From assembly GCA_029204225.1 (NCBI GenBank), contig CM055093.1:17199041-17263040 (forward strand): a stretch of DNA of 64,000 nucleotides, in the 5' to 3' direction. Below the pieces are notes generated by a model. That model worked only from the letters and a program-made list of their open reading frames with translations, made no database searches and was not told where the DNA came from. The translations under genes were made by a program, and so were the position numbers. How positions within the stretch are numbered: the stretch's first letter is position 1; each line of letters begins with the position of its first letter. Source of the DNA: Diphasiastrum complanatum. Taxonomy: Eukaryota > Streptophyta > Lycopodiopsida > Lycopodiales > Lycopodiaceae. Positions 1 to 11,184 of the stretch are shown here, one piece after another.

Positions 1-126
1 GAGATTTTTTGAGCAAAAAAAAAAATTCTTTTTTTGTGATTCGCTGCAGCGAATACCCAGCGAATCGCGACATTGCAACTATGGTATATATACTAGCATA
101 GTGTGCCTGTCGATGACGAGCGGCCA
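1..126. repeat. A/T-rich stretch with perfect 16-bp palindrome
   Basis: Positions 39-54 read ATTCGCTGCAGCGAAT, a perfect palindrome, followed by another CAGCGAATCGCGA at about 58-70. A similar CAGCGAATCGCGA motif occurs at about 41970 inside a possible small inverted-repeat element, so this may be a fragment of the same repeat family. No gene is visible. Confidence 0.4.
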
Positions 127-322
127 ATGGTGTGTATGTGTATGTGTGTGTATACGTATATGTATGTGTATGTGTACGCGTGTGTATGTTTATGTATATG
201 TGTATGTGTATGTGTACGTATATGTATGTTTATATATATGTGTATGTGTATGTGTGTGTATGTATATGTATATGTATATGTATATGTGTGTATGGGTGTG
301 TATGTGTATTTGTATGTCATAG
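127..322. repeat. Compound GT / TATG microsatellite
   Basis: About 190 bp of alternating purine-pyrimidine sequence, TGTATG and TATATG units mixed with GT runs. Reading frames through it give only Tyr/Val/Cys/Met or Thr/His/Tyr strings and are not genes. Confidence 0.95.
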
Positions 323-624
323 TTGACTAGAAACGTGTTTTTGGGCAAAAACGCAAAAAAAAACAGAATATAAATTTTTTTCCTCGCGGCCGGAAACGTG
401 ACAGCTGTGGAGGGATTTCGGGCTACGGGGGCACTTGGAGGCGGATCACTGCGAGTGAATAGTCGACGTCCATCTGCTCAACAATTCGGATGTGGTGCAC
501 ACTGTTCCATGGGGATTTGAGCTGTGTGCCAAGCGAAATCAACCAATTGTGTTTTCCGATAAGTGTAGCCTTAGCTTTTTGAAAGTGTTTACATCGGACT
601 GTAGGCAACAAAATCAAGCGAAGT
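323..624. other. No recognisable feature
   Basis: Unique-looking sequence between the microsatellite and the truncated LINE. Short frames on both strands show no family motif. Confidence 0.5.
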
Positions 625-865
625 TTGCCACCACAACCTCAACACCAGTCCATCCTTCCCCGTGCACCCAAATACAACTTTCACCCCCTCTCAATCCCAA
701 TCTACCAGGAATCCCTCACCTCCTTACTTCACTCTTTTCCCCACAATGAATCGCTGGAGTCACAAGCCGCCTTCCTCACCACCTGCCTCCACTCTGCTAC
801 TACTTTGGCTTTCCCCTCCAAACCTCATAAACACAAACCCGTCCATCCACGATCATCCCGACCTT
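625..865 (+). mobile_element. LINE A, 5' part, cut by Copia insertion
   Basis: This encodes the linker between endonuclease and reverse transcriptase of the LINE family that fills the window (compare 30300-30530 plus and 44480-44760 minus). It is 5'-truncated at about 625. The frame runs into the Copia LTR at 866 and resumes at 5486: left of the insertion it ends in RSSRP, right of it continues FHPPWYDAKCRS, the same join seen uninterrupted in other copies. Positions 861-865 (ACCTT) are the left copy of the Copia target-site duplication. Confidence 0.85.
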
Positions 866-1167
866 TGCTAGAAATAAATGACTATGCTGAAGTTAATCCA
901 TAGGTTACTTTGACCCAAAAGGTCGAGATTTGTGTAACCATGGGTATTTAGTTATTTAGGCCATCTTAAGTTTGTCTTAAGTTCAGTTGGACTCAATTTT
1001 GGTCATGTACTGACTCGTGGGTCCCTAGGGGTCTAATTTTGTTTAGGGGCCCTATCTTGACTTTTGGGGGTGCCCTATAGTCAGTAAGTAGGTAGAGTAC
1101 ATAATGGCTTATTGTGTCACATTTTTTCAGTTTGGCTAAGCATTGCTCTCCATTGCTCTTGTTGTTG

Positions 1168-1201
<34 letters not shown>

Positions 1202-1289
1202 GAGTTGGGCGCCCAGCCTCTTCTCTCTTGTTTCTTGTGGGGATTGATTGATAACTAGATCTTGGTGACTTGACTCTTGCTTTCCTACA
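866..1289 (+). repeat. Copia A 5' LTR
   Basis: 424 bp, from TGCTAGAAATAAATG to TTTCCTACA. It contains a (TC)n run at 1171-1199 and is followed at once by the primer-binding site. It matches the 3' LTR at 5088-5480 over its whole length except for an 18-bp indel and the CT run. Confidence 0.95.
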
Positions 1290-1301
1290 TGGTATCAGAG
1301 C
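1290..1301 (+). other. Copia A primer-binding site
   Basis: TGGTATCAGAGC directly after the LTR end: the usual plant Copia site complementary to the 3' end of initiator tRNA-Met. Confidence 0.92.
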
Positions 1302-1991
1302 TACCGGATCTGCAGCAAGCTTGTATGCTGGCGCCCTACTAGAAGAGGAGCTTCTCTACTTTTTGTTCTGAAATTTCAGCATACTGCTGATCTTTCCAAG
1401 TGGAGTTTATATCAGCTTTTTTCTCTCTTTTCAGGTTGAAAGAGGGCACCCATCAAAAATCTTGGAGCAGCAATTTGTGGCACCCAAAAATCAGAATCTC
1501 AAATCTGATTTTTATGCAACCAGTTTTTAGCAAGTTTTGTTTGGAGGAAGGCGCCCAAAAATCTGCTACTGATTTTTGGTTGTGGTGTCTCCTTATCTTG
1601 CTGTTTTTGTTTTCAGGTTTGCATTTGTGTAGGAGGGCGCCCAAAATTCAGCAAACCCTATTTAGGGTTAGGTCAACTTGTGGCTGGAAATTTGCAGATT
1701 CTCAACAAGCAGTAAGGCGCTTTCAAGAGTGTGTGTTGATCACACTCTTTGGCTTCTTAATTGGGTTTCAGTGTGGGCTTCAATCGAAGCTAACCTAATT
1801 TTCAAGAAGCTGGTTTTTTTGTGCAGAAAGACAGCCATCTATCCATTATCTTTTGGGCACTTTGGTTGAAGATTGAAAGACATCTTGTGCTCCTACTTTC
1901 AGCTCTTTGTTTGCTGCAAATTTTTGAGTAGATTTGGTTGTGGAAAGGCTCTCTTTCCGATCTACTACAAGCTGAAATTCTATTGGAGGTA

Positions 1992-4900
1992 ATGGCTAAA
2001 GAATCGGAAGCTATCGGTTCTTTGTTTAGTGAAGATTTGGGGATGGCACAAACTACTCCTTGTGGAGTTACATGATGAAGAATCTTCTCATAGCGAAAGG
2101 GCTGCGGGATTTGGTCAATGGTGATGAGGAAAGGCCTCCGTCTTTGGCAACTCCTACACCTCGTGGATCATCATCATCATCTTCTACATCTTCGAAAGAA
2201 CAAAAGAAGTGGGATAGAAGGGATGTACAAGCACATTCTATGGTTGCTCTTGCTGTGAAAAGATCTATCTTACCTCATATTAGGTCTTGTAAGACATCTA
2301 AAAGTGCGTGGGATACACGTTATACTATGTATAGAGTCAAAAATCCAGCAAGAGTGGTGTATCTCAAAAATCAGCTTGCTTTGTTAAAGATGCAAGAAGG
2401 GCATCAAGTGACCAATCACTTGACGAAGATCAAGGATCTTCGTGAGGAGCTTCTCAATATTGATGAGATAATTGAGGATGCTCAATGTGTTTCCATTACT
2501 CTCAACTCATTACCTTCCTCTTATCTTCCATTTGTTTCATCTTTGAGTATCTCTCTTAGGGGACATCAACTCTCCTTTGATGAACTTGTTGGGCTACTTC
2601 TTCACGAGGAGCAAACGAGGCAAAATTTTGCGGGTGACACTCAACAAGATCAAGCTTTCTTCACGAAACGCAAGGGCAAAGGCAAGTCAAAAGGAAAGGG
2701 GAAGCCTCCTTCCAAGGATGAGTAAAAGCCCATTGGAGGTCAAGATGTCAACACTCAAAAGAAGAAAGGGAAGTGCCATTATTGCAAGAAGTATGGGCAC
2801 TTCATCAAGGATTGTAAGAAGAAGCTTGCAAAAGAGGCGAGTAAAGGAATTAATACTAGTGCTTCACTTGCTACCTTGGAGCAAGAGCTTGAAGCTAGTG
2901 GTGATCTCTTCAACCAAGACTATGTTTTTGTGTCTAATATTGCTTCTACTAGTACTTCTACATCTATGAGTAATTCAGATTCTGTTTTGCAAGTTGCTGA
3001 TTTTCAGCCCATTGAGTGGGTGATTGATAGTGGTGCTACTCGTCATATGACTTCTTGCAAAGAAGCATTCACTAAATTAGTGAAAGTGCAAAATGGAAGC
3101 AAGGTACAATGTGCGGATAATGCATCTTATTCTATTCATGGAATTGGAATTGTAGCCGTCATTCTGCCTAATGGTGAAGAAAAGTACATTAAGAATGTGC
3201 TTTATGTTCCAGAAATTAAGAAGAATCTTCTTTCGGTTTCAACTATGTTGAACCAAGGACTAGTTGTTGAGTTCAAAGAAGATAAGTGTCTTGTCAAGGG
3301 TCCTAAAGGATCTCTTTTGTTTATTGTTTTGGGAACAATGCATGCTGGCTTATTCATTATGGATACCTATGAGCGACGAGTTCCCTCTATATGTCTTGTT
3401 GCTTCTACATCACAATCATTGGAGTTGGATGAATTGTGGCACGCAAGGTTTGGACATCTCAACTTTGCAAGTCTGAAGAAGCTGAAGACATTTCATATGT
3501 AGAAGATTTTCCTACTATCGAGCAGCCGGAAGGGCATGTATGCGAGGGGTGCATACTTGGAAAGTTTCAAAGGAAACCTTTTCCAATTAATGGAACTATA
3601 GGGGTTCTTGATAAATTTGACTTGATTCATAGTGATGTTTGTGGTCCAACGAGGACCGAATTCATTGGAAAGTGCATCAATTTTGTGACTTTTATTGATG
3701 ACTTTCCCCGTTTTACATGGATCTATCCTATGAAGGCTAAATCTGAAGTTTTTCAAAGATTTCTAGCAATGGTGGAAAATCAGTTTGGGCATTCTTTGAA
3801 GATCCTACGCACTGATCGAGTAGGGGAATACATAAAGAATACGTTCGGTGCATTTCTTCGAAGAAGGGAATTTTACATCAAATGACAACTCCCTATACGC
3901 CTCAACAAAATGGTGTTGCCGAGCGAAAGCATCGCACACTTATGGATTTGGCCCGTTGCATGCTCAAAGCAAAGGGGCTGCTTTACAAGTTTTGGGCTGA
4001 AGCGGTTATAACGGCAGCATACATAAGCAATCGTTGTCCTACTAAAGCATTGAAAGTATTAACTCCTTATGAAGTTTGGTATGGGAAGAAGCCTTCAATC
4101 TTTCACTTTCGCATTTTTGGTTGTACGGCTTATGCTTTTGTTCCGGATAAACTTTGTACAAAGCTTGAGAATGAAGGAGTTAAAGGCATTTTTATTGGCT
4201 ATAGTAGTGAAAGCAAAGGCTATAGGCTGTTCAATTTGAGCACTAACAAGATTATTGTTAGTCGTGATGTGCATTTTGATGAAAAGAATTCATTAGATGT
4301 GGCCCCAACTCACATCTTGAAGGGAGAAAGCCCGAATAGTGTGAATGTTGAAGTTTTTCCAGATTTGGTACCATCTTCTATTGTTGGAGATAAGGGGCAG
4401 CAATCAACCAATTTCGAACTGCCCGACACCTCATCAAGTTTAGAGCCTAATGTTCAACAAGAGTCGCCCATTGTTGCTCATAATCAGCCTGCAGGAACTG
4501 TTGGACAGCAAAGATCAGTTTTGGAAGATCTTGGACAGCCAAGTGCTGCTTGTGATGATGCATGTTTGGTTGGTTCTAGTGACTCGGATTGGGGTGGAGA
4601 TCAAGACACTAGACGCTCTACAAGTGGACATTTCTTTTTCTATGGAAATTCTGCAATTTCTTGGTCAACTAAAAAGCAGCCCACTGTTGCTACTTCTTTT
4701 AGTGAGGCAGAATATAGAGCAATATTTTCAACCACAACCGAGTGTTTATGGCTGAGAAGACTACTTGTTGACATAAAGTTTGGCGAGCCCTCAGCTACTC
4801 TTATCTTGAGTGATAGTCAGAGTGCTATTGCCATTGCACGGAACCCTGTTTTTCATGCGAGGACGAAGCACATCGAGATCCATTATCACTTTGTTCGGGA

Positions 4901-5048
4901 AAGACTTTATGATGGCGACATTTTACTTCAGTATTGTCCTACAGAGGATAATATTGCGAACCTCTTCGCTAAGGTGTTGCCTAGAGTCAGATTTGAAGCT
5001 TTATGCAAAGCTTTAAATTTAATACCACGTGGTGGTTTTATTACATAG
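1992..5048 (+). pseudogene. Copia A gag-pol (gag, PR, IN, RNase H; no RT)
   Basis: Starts with ATG at 1992. A one-base shift near 2040 precedes the gag core DGTNYSLWSYMMKNL. A TAA at 2723-2725 interrupts a frame that continues into a zinc knuckle CHYCKKYGHFIKDC at about 2774. The protease motif WVIDSGATRHM lies near 3020 with its aspartate intact. The integrase zinc region (HARFGHLNF, then CEGCILGKF) is split by a one-base loss near 3499. A second loss near 3850 precedes TTPYTPQQNGVAERK. At about 4555 the frame passes directly from the integrase C-terminal tail to the RNase H domain (DTRRSTSGHFFF, then FSEAEYRA and SDSQSAIAIA), so the whole reverse transcriptase is lost in frame. Family assignment is certain; activity is excluded. 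Confidence 0.92.
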
Positions 5049-5077
5049 TGAAAATTTCAGTTTTTTTGCATTGTCAT

Positions 5078-5087
5078 TTAAGGAGGG
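5078..5087 (+). other. Copia A polypurine tract
   Basis: TTAAGGAGGG immediately upstream of the 3' LTR, in the position expected for the plus-strand primer. Confidence 0.85.
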
Positions 5088-5480
5088 TGTTAGAAATAAA
5101 TGACTATGCCGAAGTTAATCCATAGGTTACTTTCATCCAAAAGGTCGAGATTTGTGTAACCATGGGTATTTAGTTTTTTCGGCCATCTTAAGTTTGTCTT
5201 AAGTTCAGTTGGACCCAATTTGGTCATGTACTGACTCGTGGGTCCTTAGGGGCCCTATCTTGACTTTTGGGGGTGCCCTACAGTCAGTAAGTAGGTAGAG
5301 TACATATTGGCTTATTGTGTCACATTTTTTCAGTTTGGCTAAGCATTGCTCTCGATTGCTCTTGTTGTTGTTTTCTCTCTCTCTCTCTCTTAGAGTTGGG
5401 CGCCCAGCCTCCTCTCTCTTGTTTCTTGTGGAGATTGATTGATAATTAGATCTTGGTGACTTGACTCTTGCTTTCCTACA
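5088..5480 (+). repeat. Copia A 3' LTR
   Basis: 393 bp, TGTTAGAAATAAATG to TTTCCTACA, followed by the right target-site duplicate ACCTT (5481-5485). It is shorter than the 5' LTR because of an 18-bp deletion and a shorter CT run (5374-5391). Confidence 0.95.
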
Positions 5481-5485
5481 ACCTT

Positions 5486-6738
5486 TCCATCCACCGTGGT
5501 ATGACGCGAAATGCCGATCCCTTCACCACTCTGTCACACATGCTCGTTTCCACGCCCGCCATCTCCTCCGCTCTTCACGGCAATTGTACAACCGCACACT
5601 CCGTCGCAAAAAACGTGCCTATGATGACTCCGAAAGAAACCGTCTTGTGAACCTCCTTCTCAGCTCCTCCTCCGGTGCCTTTTGGCGTGAGTTTGTCCCT
5701 CGTGCCCCTCCCTTTCTTCTGGACGATTTACATATTTGGACTGACTATGCTACCCAACTTTACACAATACCCACTGATACGCCCATCTCCATCTCTCCTC
5801 GACCCTCAGACTTCACTTTCTTCACCCCTGACTTCGTTCGGGCAGCAATCAAAAGCTGAAAACCCACTGCACCAGAGACATTGAAGACCTTGAGTCTAAG
5901 CTACTGATTCACGCCTCCGATACCCTTGCCCCTACATTATCCACTCTCCTTAACCATGCTTGTTTTTGAGGGCTTCCCATCCTCTTGGTGCACCAACATC
6001 ATACATCCTATCCATAAAAACGGTGACCCCATGGTACCTGGTAATTACCACACTATTATGATTGGACATGTCCTCGCAAAGTTATATGGCATCATCCTCC
6101 AGTCTGCAGTTAGCTCAGAGGCAGAGTCCAGGAGATTACATGCTTTGAATCAGGCAAGGTTCTGCTCTCATTATTCCACTACAGATCACATATTCACACT
6201 CTGAGCCATCATTGAGGAAGCTAGACACAGGAAAGAAAAGGTTTACTGTTGTTTTGTGGACTTCAAGAAAGCCTTTGATTCTGTCCCACGCTCTTTACTT
6301 ATCCAGAGACTCCAAGACCTATTTTTCCCTACAGATACTATTCTAGCCATCATGGCTCTCTATGAGAGGGTTTTGGGTCGCTTTCATCATGGTAGTGGCA
6401 TTTCTGAGTCAATCTGAAGTACTACTGGGGTTAAGCAGGGATGATCTCTCTCACCAGTTCTCTTTGGATTATATATTGACGAGCAGCAGGCCATCTCTCA
6501 GTGTGGTGGGAACGGTTGTCGGCTGGGAGACATTCTGATTGCCATCCTTCTCTATGCGAATGATGTGGTACTAGTCTCTCGTACCAAAGAGGGATTACAG
6601 AGACAGTTGGACTATTTACACACTTTTTGTACTCACTGGGGTTTAGGGGTGAACCTCTCGAAGACCAAAGTTATGGTCTTCAATACCTCTCGAGCCTTCA
6701 TGCAACGCTAGGAGCTTACCTTTGATGGACAGTCCCTG
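5486..6738 (+). pseudogene. LINE A ORF2, linker and reverse transcriptase
   Basis: Continues LINE A after the Copia insertion. Readable blocks: GAFWREFVPRAPP, then SSWCTNIIHPIHKNGDP, HYSTTDHIFTL, CCFVDFKKAFDSVPRSLLI, GVKQG, and LLYANDVVLVS. Several stops and frameshifts break it. The catalytic box reads YAND (about 6553-6564) where non-LTR RTs have a conserved F/YADD. The plus-strand reading stops at FDGQSL near 6738, where the sequence switches to an inverted copy of the C-terminal region. Confidence 0.88.
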
Positions 6739-7615
6739 TTATGTCGTCGTCATCGTCCTCAGGCCGTGTCCGTCTTCTGGTGAAGAAAGACGTAATCTGA
6801 GCCTGAGAGCTACGATGTGGCTGGTGAGCTGACTGGTACATATCCTGGCGCAGCAAGACCATCTCTCGTAGCATAAGTGCGACACAACGAGAGTCCTCAT
6901 ATCCCATCAGTGCTCTGAGTGTAGTAGGCATGTTACGGAATAAACAATGATATCTGCCTCTAATCTCATAATATATGGGGCATCTGAAGATGAAATGATC
7001 CTCGGACTCTATCTCATGTAGGGAACATAGCAGGCATAGTCTCTCCTCTCGTAGTGTACCCTGGAATCTGCCTATCTCAATAGCCAACTGATGTGAGGAG
7101 ACTCTGAACTGTCCCAAAGTGAAACGGATATCGTGTGATAGTCTAGAGGACAAATAGCAAGGTAAAACTGGAAGACCAGTGGCATCCTGCTCTAGAAAGT
7201 GAGTCCGGCTTAATCCCCAGCTGGTGACGCCAAGTCAGGCTTAACCCCCAGCTGGTGACGCCAAGTACGGTCGAGATATGCTCTGTATAAAAAATGTCTA
7301 ATGTACTGGTGCGTACCTAAAGGGAGATCAATGATAGTGATACCAAATGCTTTCATGAGGAAGTGTGATGCCTAAGAGAACCATGATAGCCGGTTTCCCT
7401 GAGTCTGATGGTGATGAGAGGACACGAGTGCAATCCGTGTATATCTCTGCCTGGTATCAGGAACTGCCTGAGCTCTCTGGATGTACGTGATAAGCTGGAA
7501 GGCTGCCTCAATCTGAATAGGGGGGTGGCAAACTCCGCAAGGAGTGTATCACTCATAGTCATGCAACAGTCCACACTTCTCGCCTTGTTACGAGAGCACA
7601 CAGTCTAATACTACT
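6739..7615 (-). pseudogene. LINE A ORF2 C-terminal zinc-finger part, inverted
   Basis: Minus-strand reading gives the family C-terminus: HQYIRHFLYRAYLDR, LGQFRVSSHQLAIEIGRF, the finger LCLLCSLHEIESEDHFIFRCP with YYEIRGRYHCLF, and the acidic end EDDDDD. It sits tail to tail with the RT part (5486-6738) and is followed by a plus-strand LINE 3' UTR, so only this internal 0.88-kb segment is turned round. The breaks lie near 6738 and 7600-7620. The inverted piece has frameshifts between 7150 and 7350. Confidence 0.85.
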
Positions 7616-7855
7616 CTACTCCTGGCAGCTATTCTGGCTCCCACCTATGGACAGTTGGCAGTTTGTAGTTTACAATTATATTCCTCATTTCTCTTTTATG
7701 CATTGTTTTTCTTGGAGACGTTCATATACGCTCCCATGGTTTTCACATACTTGACATGTACTCCTTTTGATCTTATATGCCTTTTGGCATGGAAAAGACA
7801 TTAATAAAGCTTTCTTTCTCTTTCTTCTTTCTCTCTCTCTCTGGGTCCACTTAGG
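7616..7855 (+). mobile_element. LINE A 3' UTR with terminal hairpin and CT-rich tail
   Basis: Matches the 3' UTRs at 33000-33133 and 39560-39686: TTGGAGACG, ACTTGACATGTACT, then hairpin ATGCC-TTTT-GGCAT at 7777-7790, GACATTAATAAAGC, and an imperfect CT-rich tail to about 7842. Confidence 0.85.
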
Positions 7856-8182
7856 CCTACATCGCAGAGCTCGGTTGGCTTGCCGCACAAGCCTATGGTA
7901 GGCCTGCATGGCTTGCCATGTGGCAAACCCCAACCTTGCATGATTTGCCATGTGGCAGGCCTACGTGGCTTGCCATGTGGCAACCTATGATAGGCTTGGT
8001 AGATAGTAGGCCTATGTGGCCTACTACACAAGCCTATGGTAGGCCTACGTGGCTTGCCACATGGCCAATCCCAAGCCTACATGGTTTTTCATGGGGCAGG
8101 CCTACGTGGCTTGCCATGTGGCAACTTTTGAACCCCAATTCTCTCTCTCTCTATGTCCACTTAGGCCTACATGGCAGAGCCT
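7844..8182. repeat. Short interspersed array of GGCCTACGTGGC / TGCCATGTGGCA units
   Basis: Many imperfect copies of GGCCTACGTGGCTTGCCATG, often with the near-palindrome TGCCATGTGGCA. The block is flanked by direct repeats (about 7850-7876 and 8152-8178), each CTCTCT followed by TCCACTTAGGCCTACAT. The 88-codon frame through it is a by-product of the repeat. Confidence 0.8.
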
Positions 8183-9217
8183 AGTTGGCTTTGCTGGATT
8201 TATCTCCTCTACTCTCCTAAATCCTATTTTAATCTGCCTCCATTCATGCCGCATTTTTTACTCATGTTGTTGCACAGTCTGCATATTTACATGTAAAATA
8301 AGACAGGTGAAAAAAAAACGCGACCGTCTACATAAATACAAGTAAATTTCCACACGCGAAAAAGGCGAAAAAAGGCGACACTGTGTTTTTACACGTTATT
8401 TGTGACAGGCGAAAAAGGCGACACTGCCCTACAAATGCCGAAGGTGCCCTAATGGAAAAGTGAAGGTACCCTGTAAATCAAATCTTAAGGCATTTGTCAG
8501 AGTGTCGCATCTTCACCAACGTTCATTTTCAGCGAAGGCTGATGTGGCGTCCTTCTCACGCTCATTCCATGCACTGTGCAATCAGATTTGACAACGACAG
8601 CAGCCACCCACGATCTCCCACAGACAGCACATCCACTTTGTACCTTCTTCATTTACACACCTGTAACATTATGTACATATTGGACACCATCGGCGTATTC
8701 AACAACAACAAGGAACAAGCAACAAGCAACGTGTGTGTAAAAATAATAGCATCAAAAGCTTATCAGAGATAGACGAAGTAGATGCTTTCACACATCGATT
8801 CTTTGTATTTGTCAGTAGGTTTATTCCTTTTACAGATTGAATTAGCTTTGTGAAGCACGTGGTTTCGTCCGCTATTGTCTTGTGCTCACCAGCATTATTG
8901 ACCCATATATTTTGCTATACTTAATCTGATTACAGCTTTGTTTGTTCTACATTCAGATTTGTGTCAATATTGCTATGCTTTTCTACATTCTGTCTGACTC
9001 TCTTATTGCTTAATCTGTTAGTCTGTTCATAGCGAATTATTATCAGTCTAGCTGTTCGCGACTAATATTTAGTCTTGCCTTTCGTGACTAATTCGCGACT
9101 GATTATCAGTCTGATGTTTTGTTGCTTAATGTTTGGCTACGTAATCAGATCGAACGTGATTTCTATCACTAACGTTCTGTTCGTGTCTGATAGGCGTAGT
9201 CATGCTTAGGGAAAGAT
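8183..9217. other. No gene; a few GCGAAAAAGGCGA repeats
   Basis: Only small repeated motifs are visible: GCGAAAAAGGCGA-like units at about 8355-8425 and TTCGCGACTAAT-type repeats at about 9050-9100. Neither strand shows a coding segment I can assign. Confidence 0.5.
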
Positions 9218-9300
9218 ATGTGGCCTGCTACACAAAGCCTAGGGTAGGCCTATGCCTGCACGGTTTGCCATGTGGCAAGCCTACATGACAGGCCACAATG
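9218..9300. repeat. Second copy of the GGCCTA/TGCCATGTGGCA repeat
   Basis: Contains GGCCTGCTACACAAAGCCTA, TTTGCCATGTGGCAAGCCTA and ACAGGCCACA, the same motifs as 7844-8182. Confidence 0.7.
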
Positions 9301-9540
9301 AGGCAACCTCCAGTCACATTCGATCTCTAATTTGTGGGGGAGAGTTGTTTTTTTAAGGGGGCACTTTATTTTTCTTGCACCCCCTCCCCTCCCCTCCCCT
9401 CGAAAAAATAAAGAGGCCCCATATCCGAGCCCCACAGAAAAAAAAAAATTCGGGGAGGGAGGTTGGTGGTGGGAGTGGGGGGAGGATTTAGCCTCCCCAC
9501 ACATTCTTTTTTTTATGTGCTACAAAGGTTTGGTGTTCAG
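9301..9540. other. Low-complexity C/G- and A-rich stretch
   Basis: Runs of CCCCTCCCCT, A10 and GGGGAGGGAGG; no gene seen. Confidence 0.5.
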
Positions 9541-10366
9541 GGCTTCATGAGTCAGAGTGGGCCAATATCCAATATTTCTCGTTTGCAAACTACTATGTTT
9601 TCACACATGATCCGAGCTAAGCCTTTAGTTCCACATCGGATTATCCATGCTTGGTTTGCAATCATACCTCTCCAAGTTGAGATGATTGTATTTATTTAGA
9701 GACTAATGAGTCTTCCAGGAGACCGACCACACTATCTTCAATTAGCTCTCCTATCATCTCAGATGTTACATGACCAGGGCCATCAGTTTTCATGGTATTC
9801 CCAAGCTTCTTGTCTATTACGCACATATGGTATGACTATCTCAGAGCTACCAAAGGGATCTCATCGGTACATTCGAAGAGGTGAAAGATTATCTAAGGAT
9901 GAGAGATATTTTGTCTCATGACCGGCATCGTGATTGGAGACAACCTTTACCACTACGATCAAGAGTTGTTCAAAGATGCTCAAAGACCTTGACGAATTAC
10001 AAGTACTCATCTAAGGAGACGACGCCCTCCATTTTCAGCACCATCTGCAGTGTAGGGACCTGCAGTGTTGAGACTATCTACTTTTCTTACTTCAGCAGAT
10101 TTCCAACTCTACCAAGGTCTAATATTTGACACTCTTACATGTATAGCTCATGTAGTAACTAGTGTATCATTTCAGTTATGCAAAGAGCTCATTTAGATGA
10201 TCAAAGATTAGTTCCTTGATCGAGCTAGTCTAGTTTATTTTGAGTTTGATTTTGGAGGCATTTATGTTCCTACATAGACTATTACACTTGAGATGTGCTC
10301 TTTGGTCTTATATGCTTTCTAGCATTCACAAACAATAAAGTTATCGTCTTCTCTCTCTTAGAAACA
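9541..10366 (+). mobile_element. LINE B, degenerate C-terminal fragment and 3' end
   Basis: Reads as the post-RT region of the LINE family (GPISNISRLQTTMFSHMIRAKPLVPH; compare 32000-32110), then SWYSQASCLLRTYGMTISELPKGSHRYIR at about 9800. The zinc finger is deleted and the reading resumes near the DRHRDWRQ end. The 3' UTR carries the hairpin ATGCT-TTCT-AGCAT (10312-10325) and a short CTCTCTCT tail at about 10350. Confidence 0.75.
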
Positions 10367-11117
10367 TGGTGCATTAGTATACCCTCTTCAAATTTCTCAT
10401 GTCTACAAATTACCATGCTATCAAGGATGATTCAAGCTAAGCCTTCAGTTCCAACCAGATCATTCTTGCTGAGTTTGCAGTCACACCATTACAGCTTGAT
10501 ACACCATTCTGCTCATTGTATTTATTTAGAGATTCATGGAGTTCCCGGCCACTGAGTTGAGATATGTATTGGTGGTACTTACCTCTTCTCAGCATCTCCA
10601 TAATTAGGGATATCATTTCCAGATGCGCCTTTTACTATGAGATCAGAGGGAGAGTCTATTGCCTATTTAGAGACACACCAGTTATACAGCGCTCTCTCCT
10701 CATCTCCTACGAGGATCCACGTGTTGTGTTGCCCTCATGATCCGTTAGATACTATCAAGAGCAGCATACCACACAACTCTAGATCACCTTCTTCTTCTCT
10801 GGGAAAAAAAAGATCATGGGCTGATATTCAATTTGATGATGATACTGATATTCCTACTCAAGACCAACATAGAGATCAAAGACAACATATACAACATCAT
10901 ACGACAATCATAGTGCAACCCCCTCTAAGGACCCATTCACAAAGATCACATATTCTACTCCCTTAACGACGACGACGACGACGCATTTTAGATGTACTTC
11001 CAACTACTAAACATATCACCTCCTTTTTCAGCAAGACCAAGACATTTCCACTATATTACTTTTGTCTAGGGTATTTCTCGTTAGTACTACTAGATTTACT
11101 GTTCAAAGACATTAGCA

Positions 11118-11120
<3 letters not shown>
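10367..11120 (+). mobile_element. LINE C, degenerate C-terminal fragment
   Basis: Starts directly after the LINE B tail. Shows ITMLSRMIQAKPSVPTRSFLLSL, then CAFYYEIRGRVYCLFRDTP and the end DQHRDQRQHIQHHTTI. An A-run, a (GAC)n run at about 10967-10982 and several stops interrupt it. Ends ACATTAGCAAAG followed by a (CT)n tract. Confidence 0.75.

Positions 11121-11181
<61 letters not shown>
11121..11181. repeat. (CT)n microsatellite at LINE C / LINE D junction
   Basis: About 30 CT units between the 3' end of LINE C and the truncated 5' end of LINE D. Confidence 0.97.

Positions 11182-11184
<3 letters not shown>

Larger units (their letters stand above)
866..5480 (+). mobile_element. Ty1/Copia LTR retrotransposon with both LTRs, RT deleted
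   Basis: A 4.6-kb element bounded by LTRs starting TG and ending CA, with a 5-bp target duplication ACCTT (861-865 and 5481-5485). The order LTR, primer-binding site, gag, protease, integrase, RNase H, polypurine tract, LTR is that of Copia, but the reverse transcriptase that should lie between integrase and RNase H is missing. The coding part has one stop and about three single-base frameshifts. The LTRs differ by about a dozen substitutions counted by eye, an 18-bp indel and different CT-run lengths, so the insertion is moderately old and the element cannot move on its own. It interrupts LINE A, so the LINE is older. Confidence 0.95.

Noticed and set aside
93-330. Four overlapping frames of 64-75 codons
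   Set aside because: They are translations of the GT/TATG microsatellite on both strands.
5486-7855. Twin priming as cause of the inverted LINE segment
   Set aside because: Twin priming gives an inverted 5' part joined to a normal 3' end; here 5' part and 3' UTR agree and only the middle is inverted.
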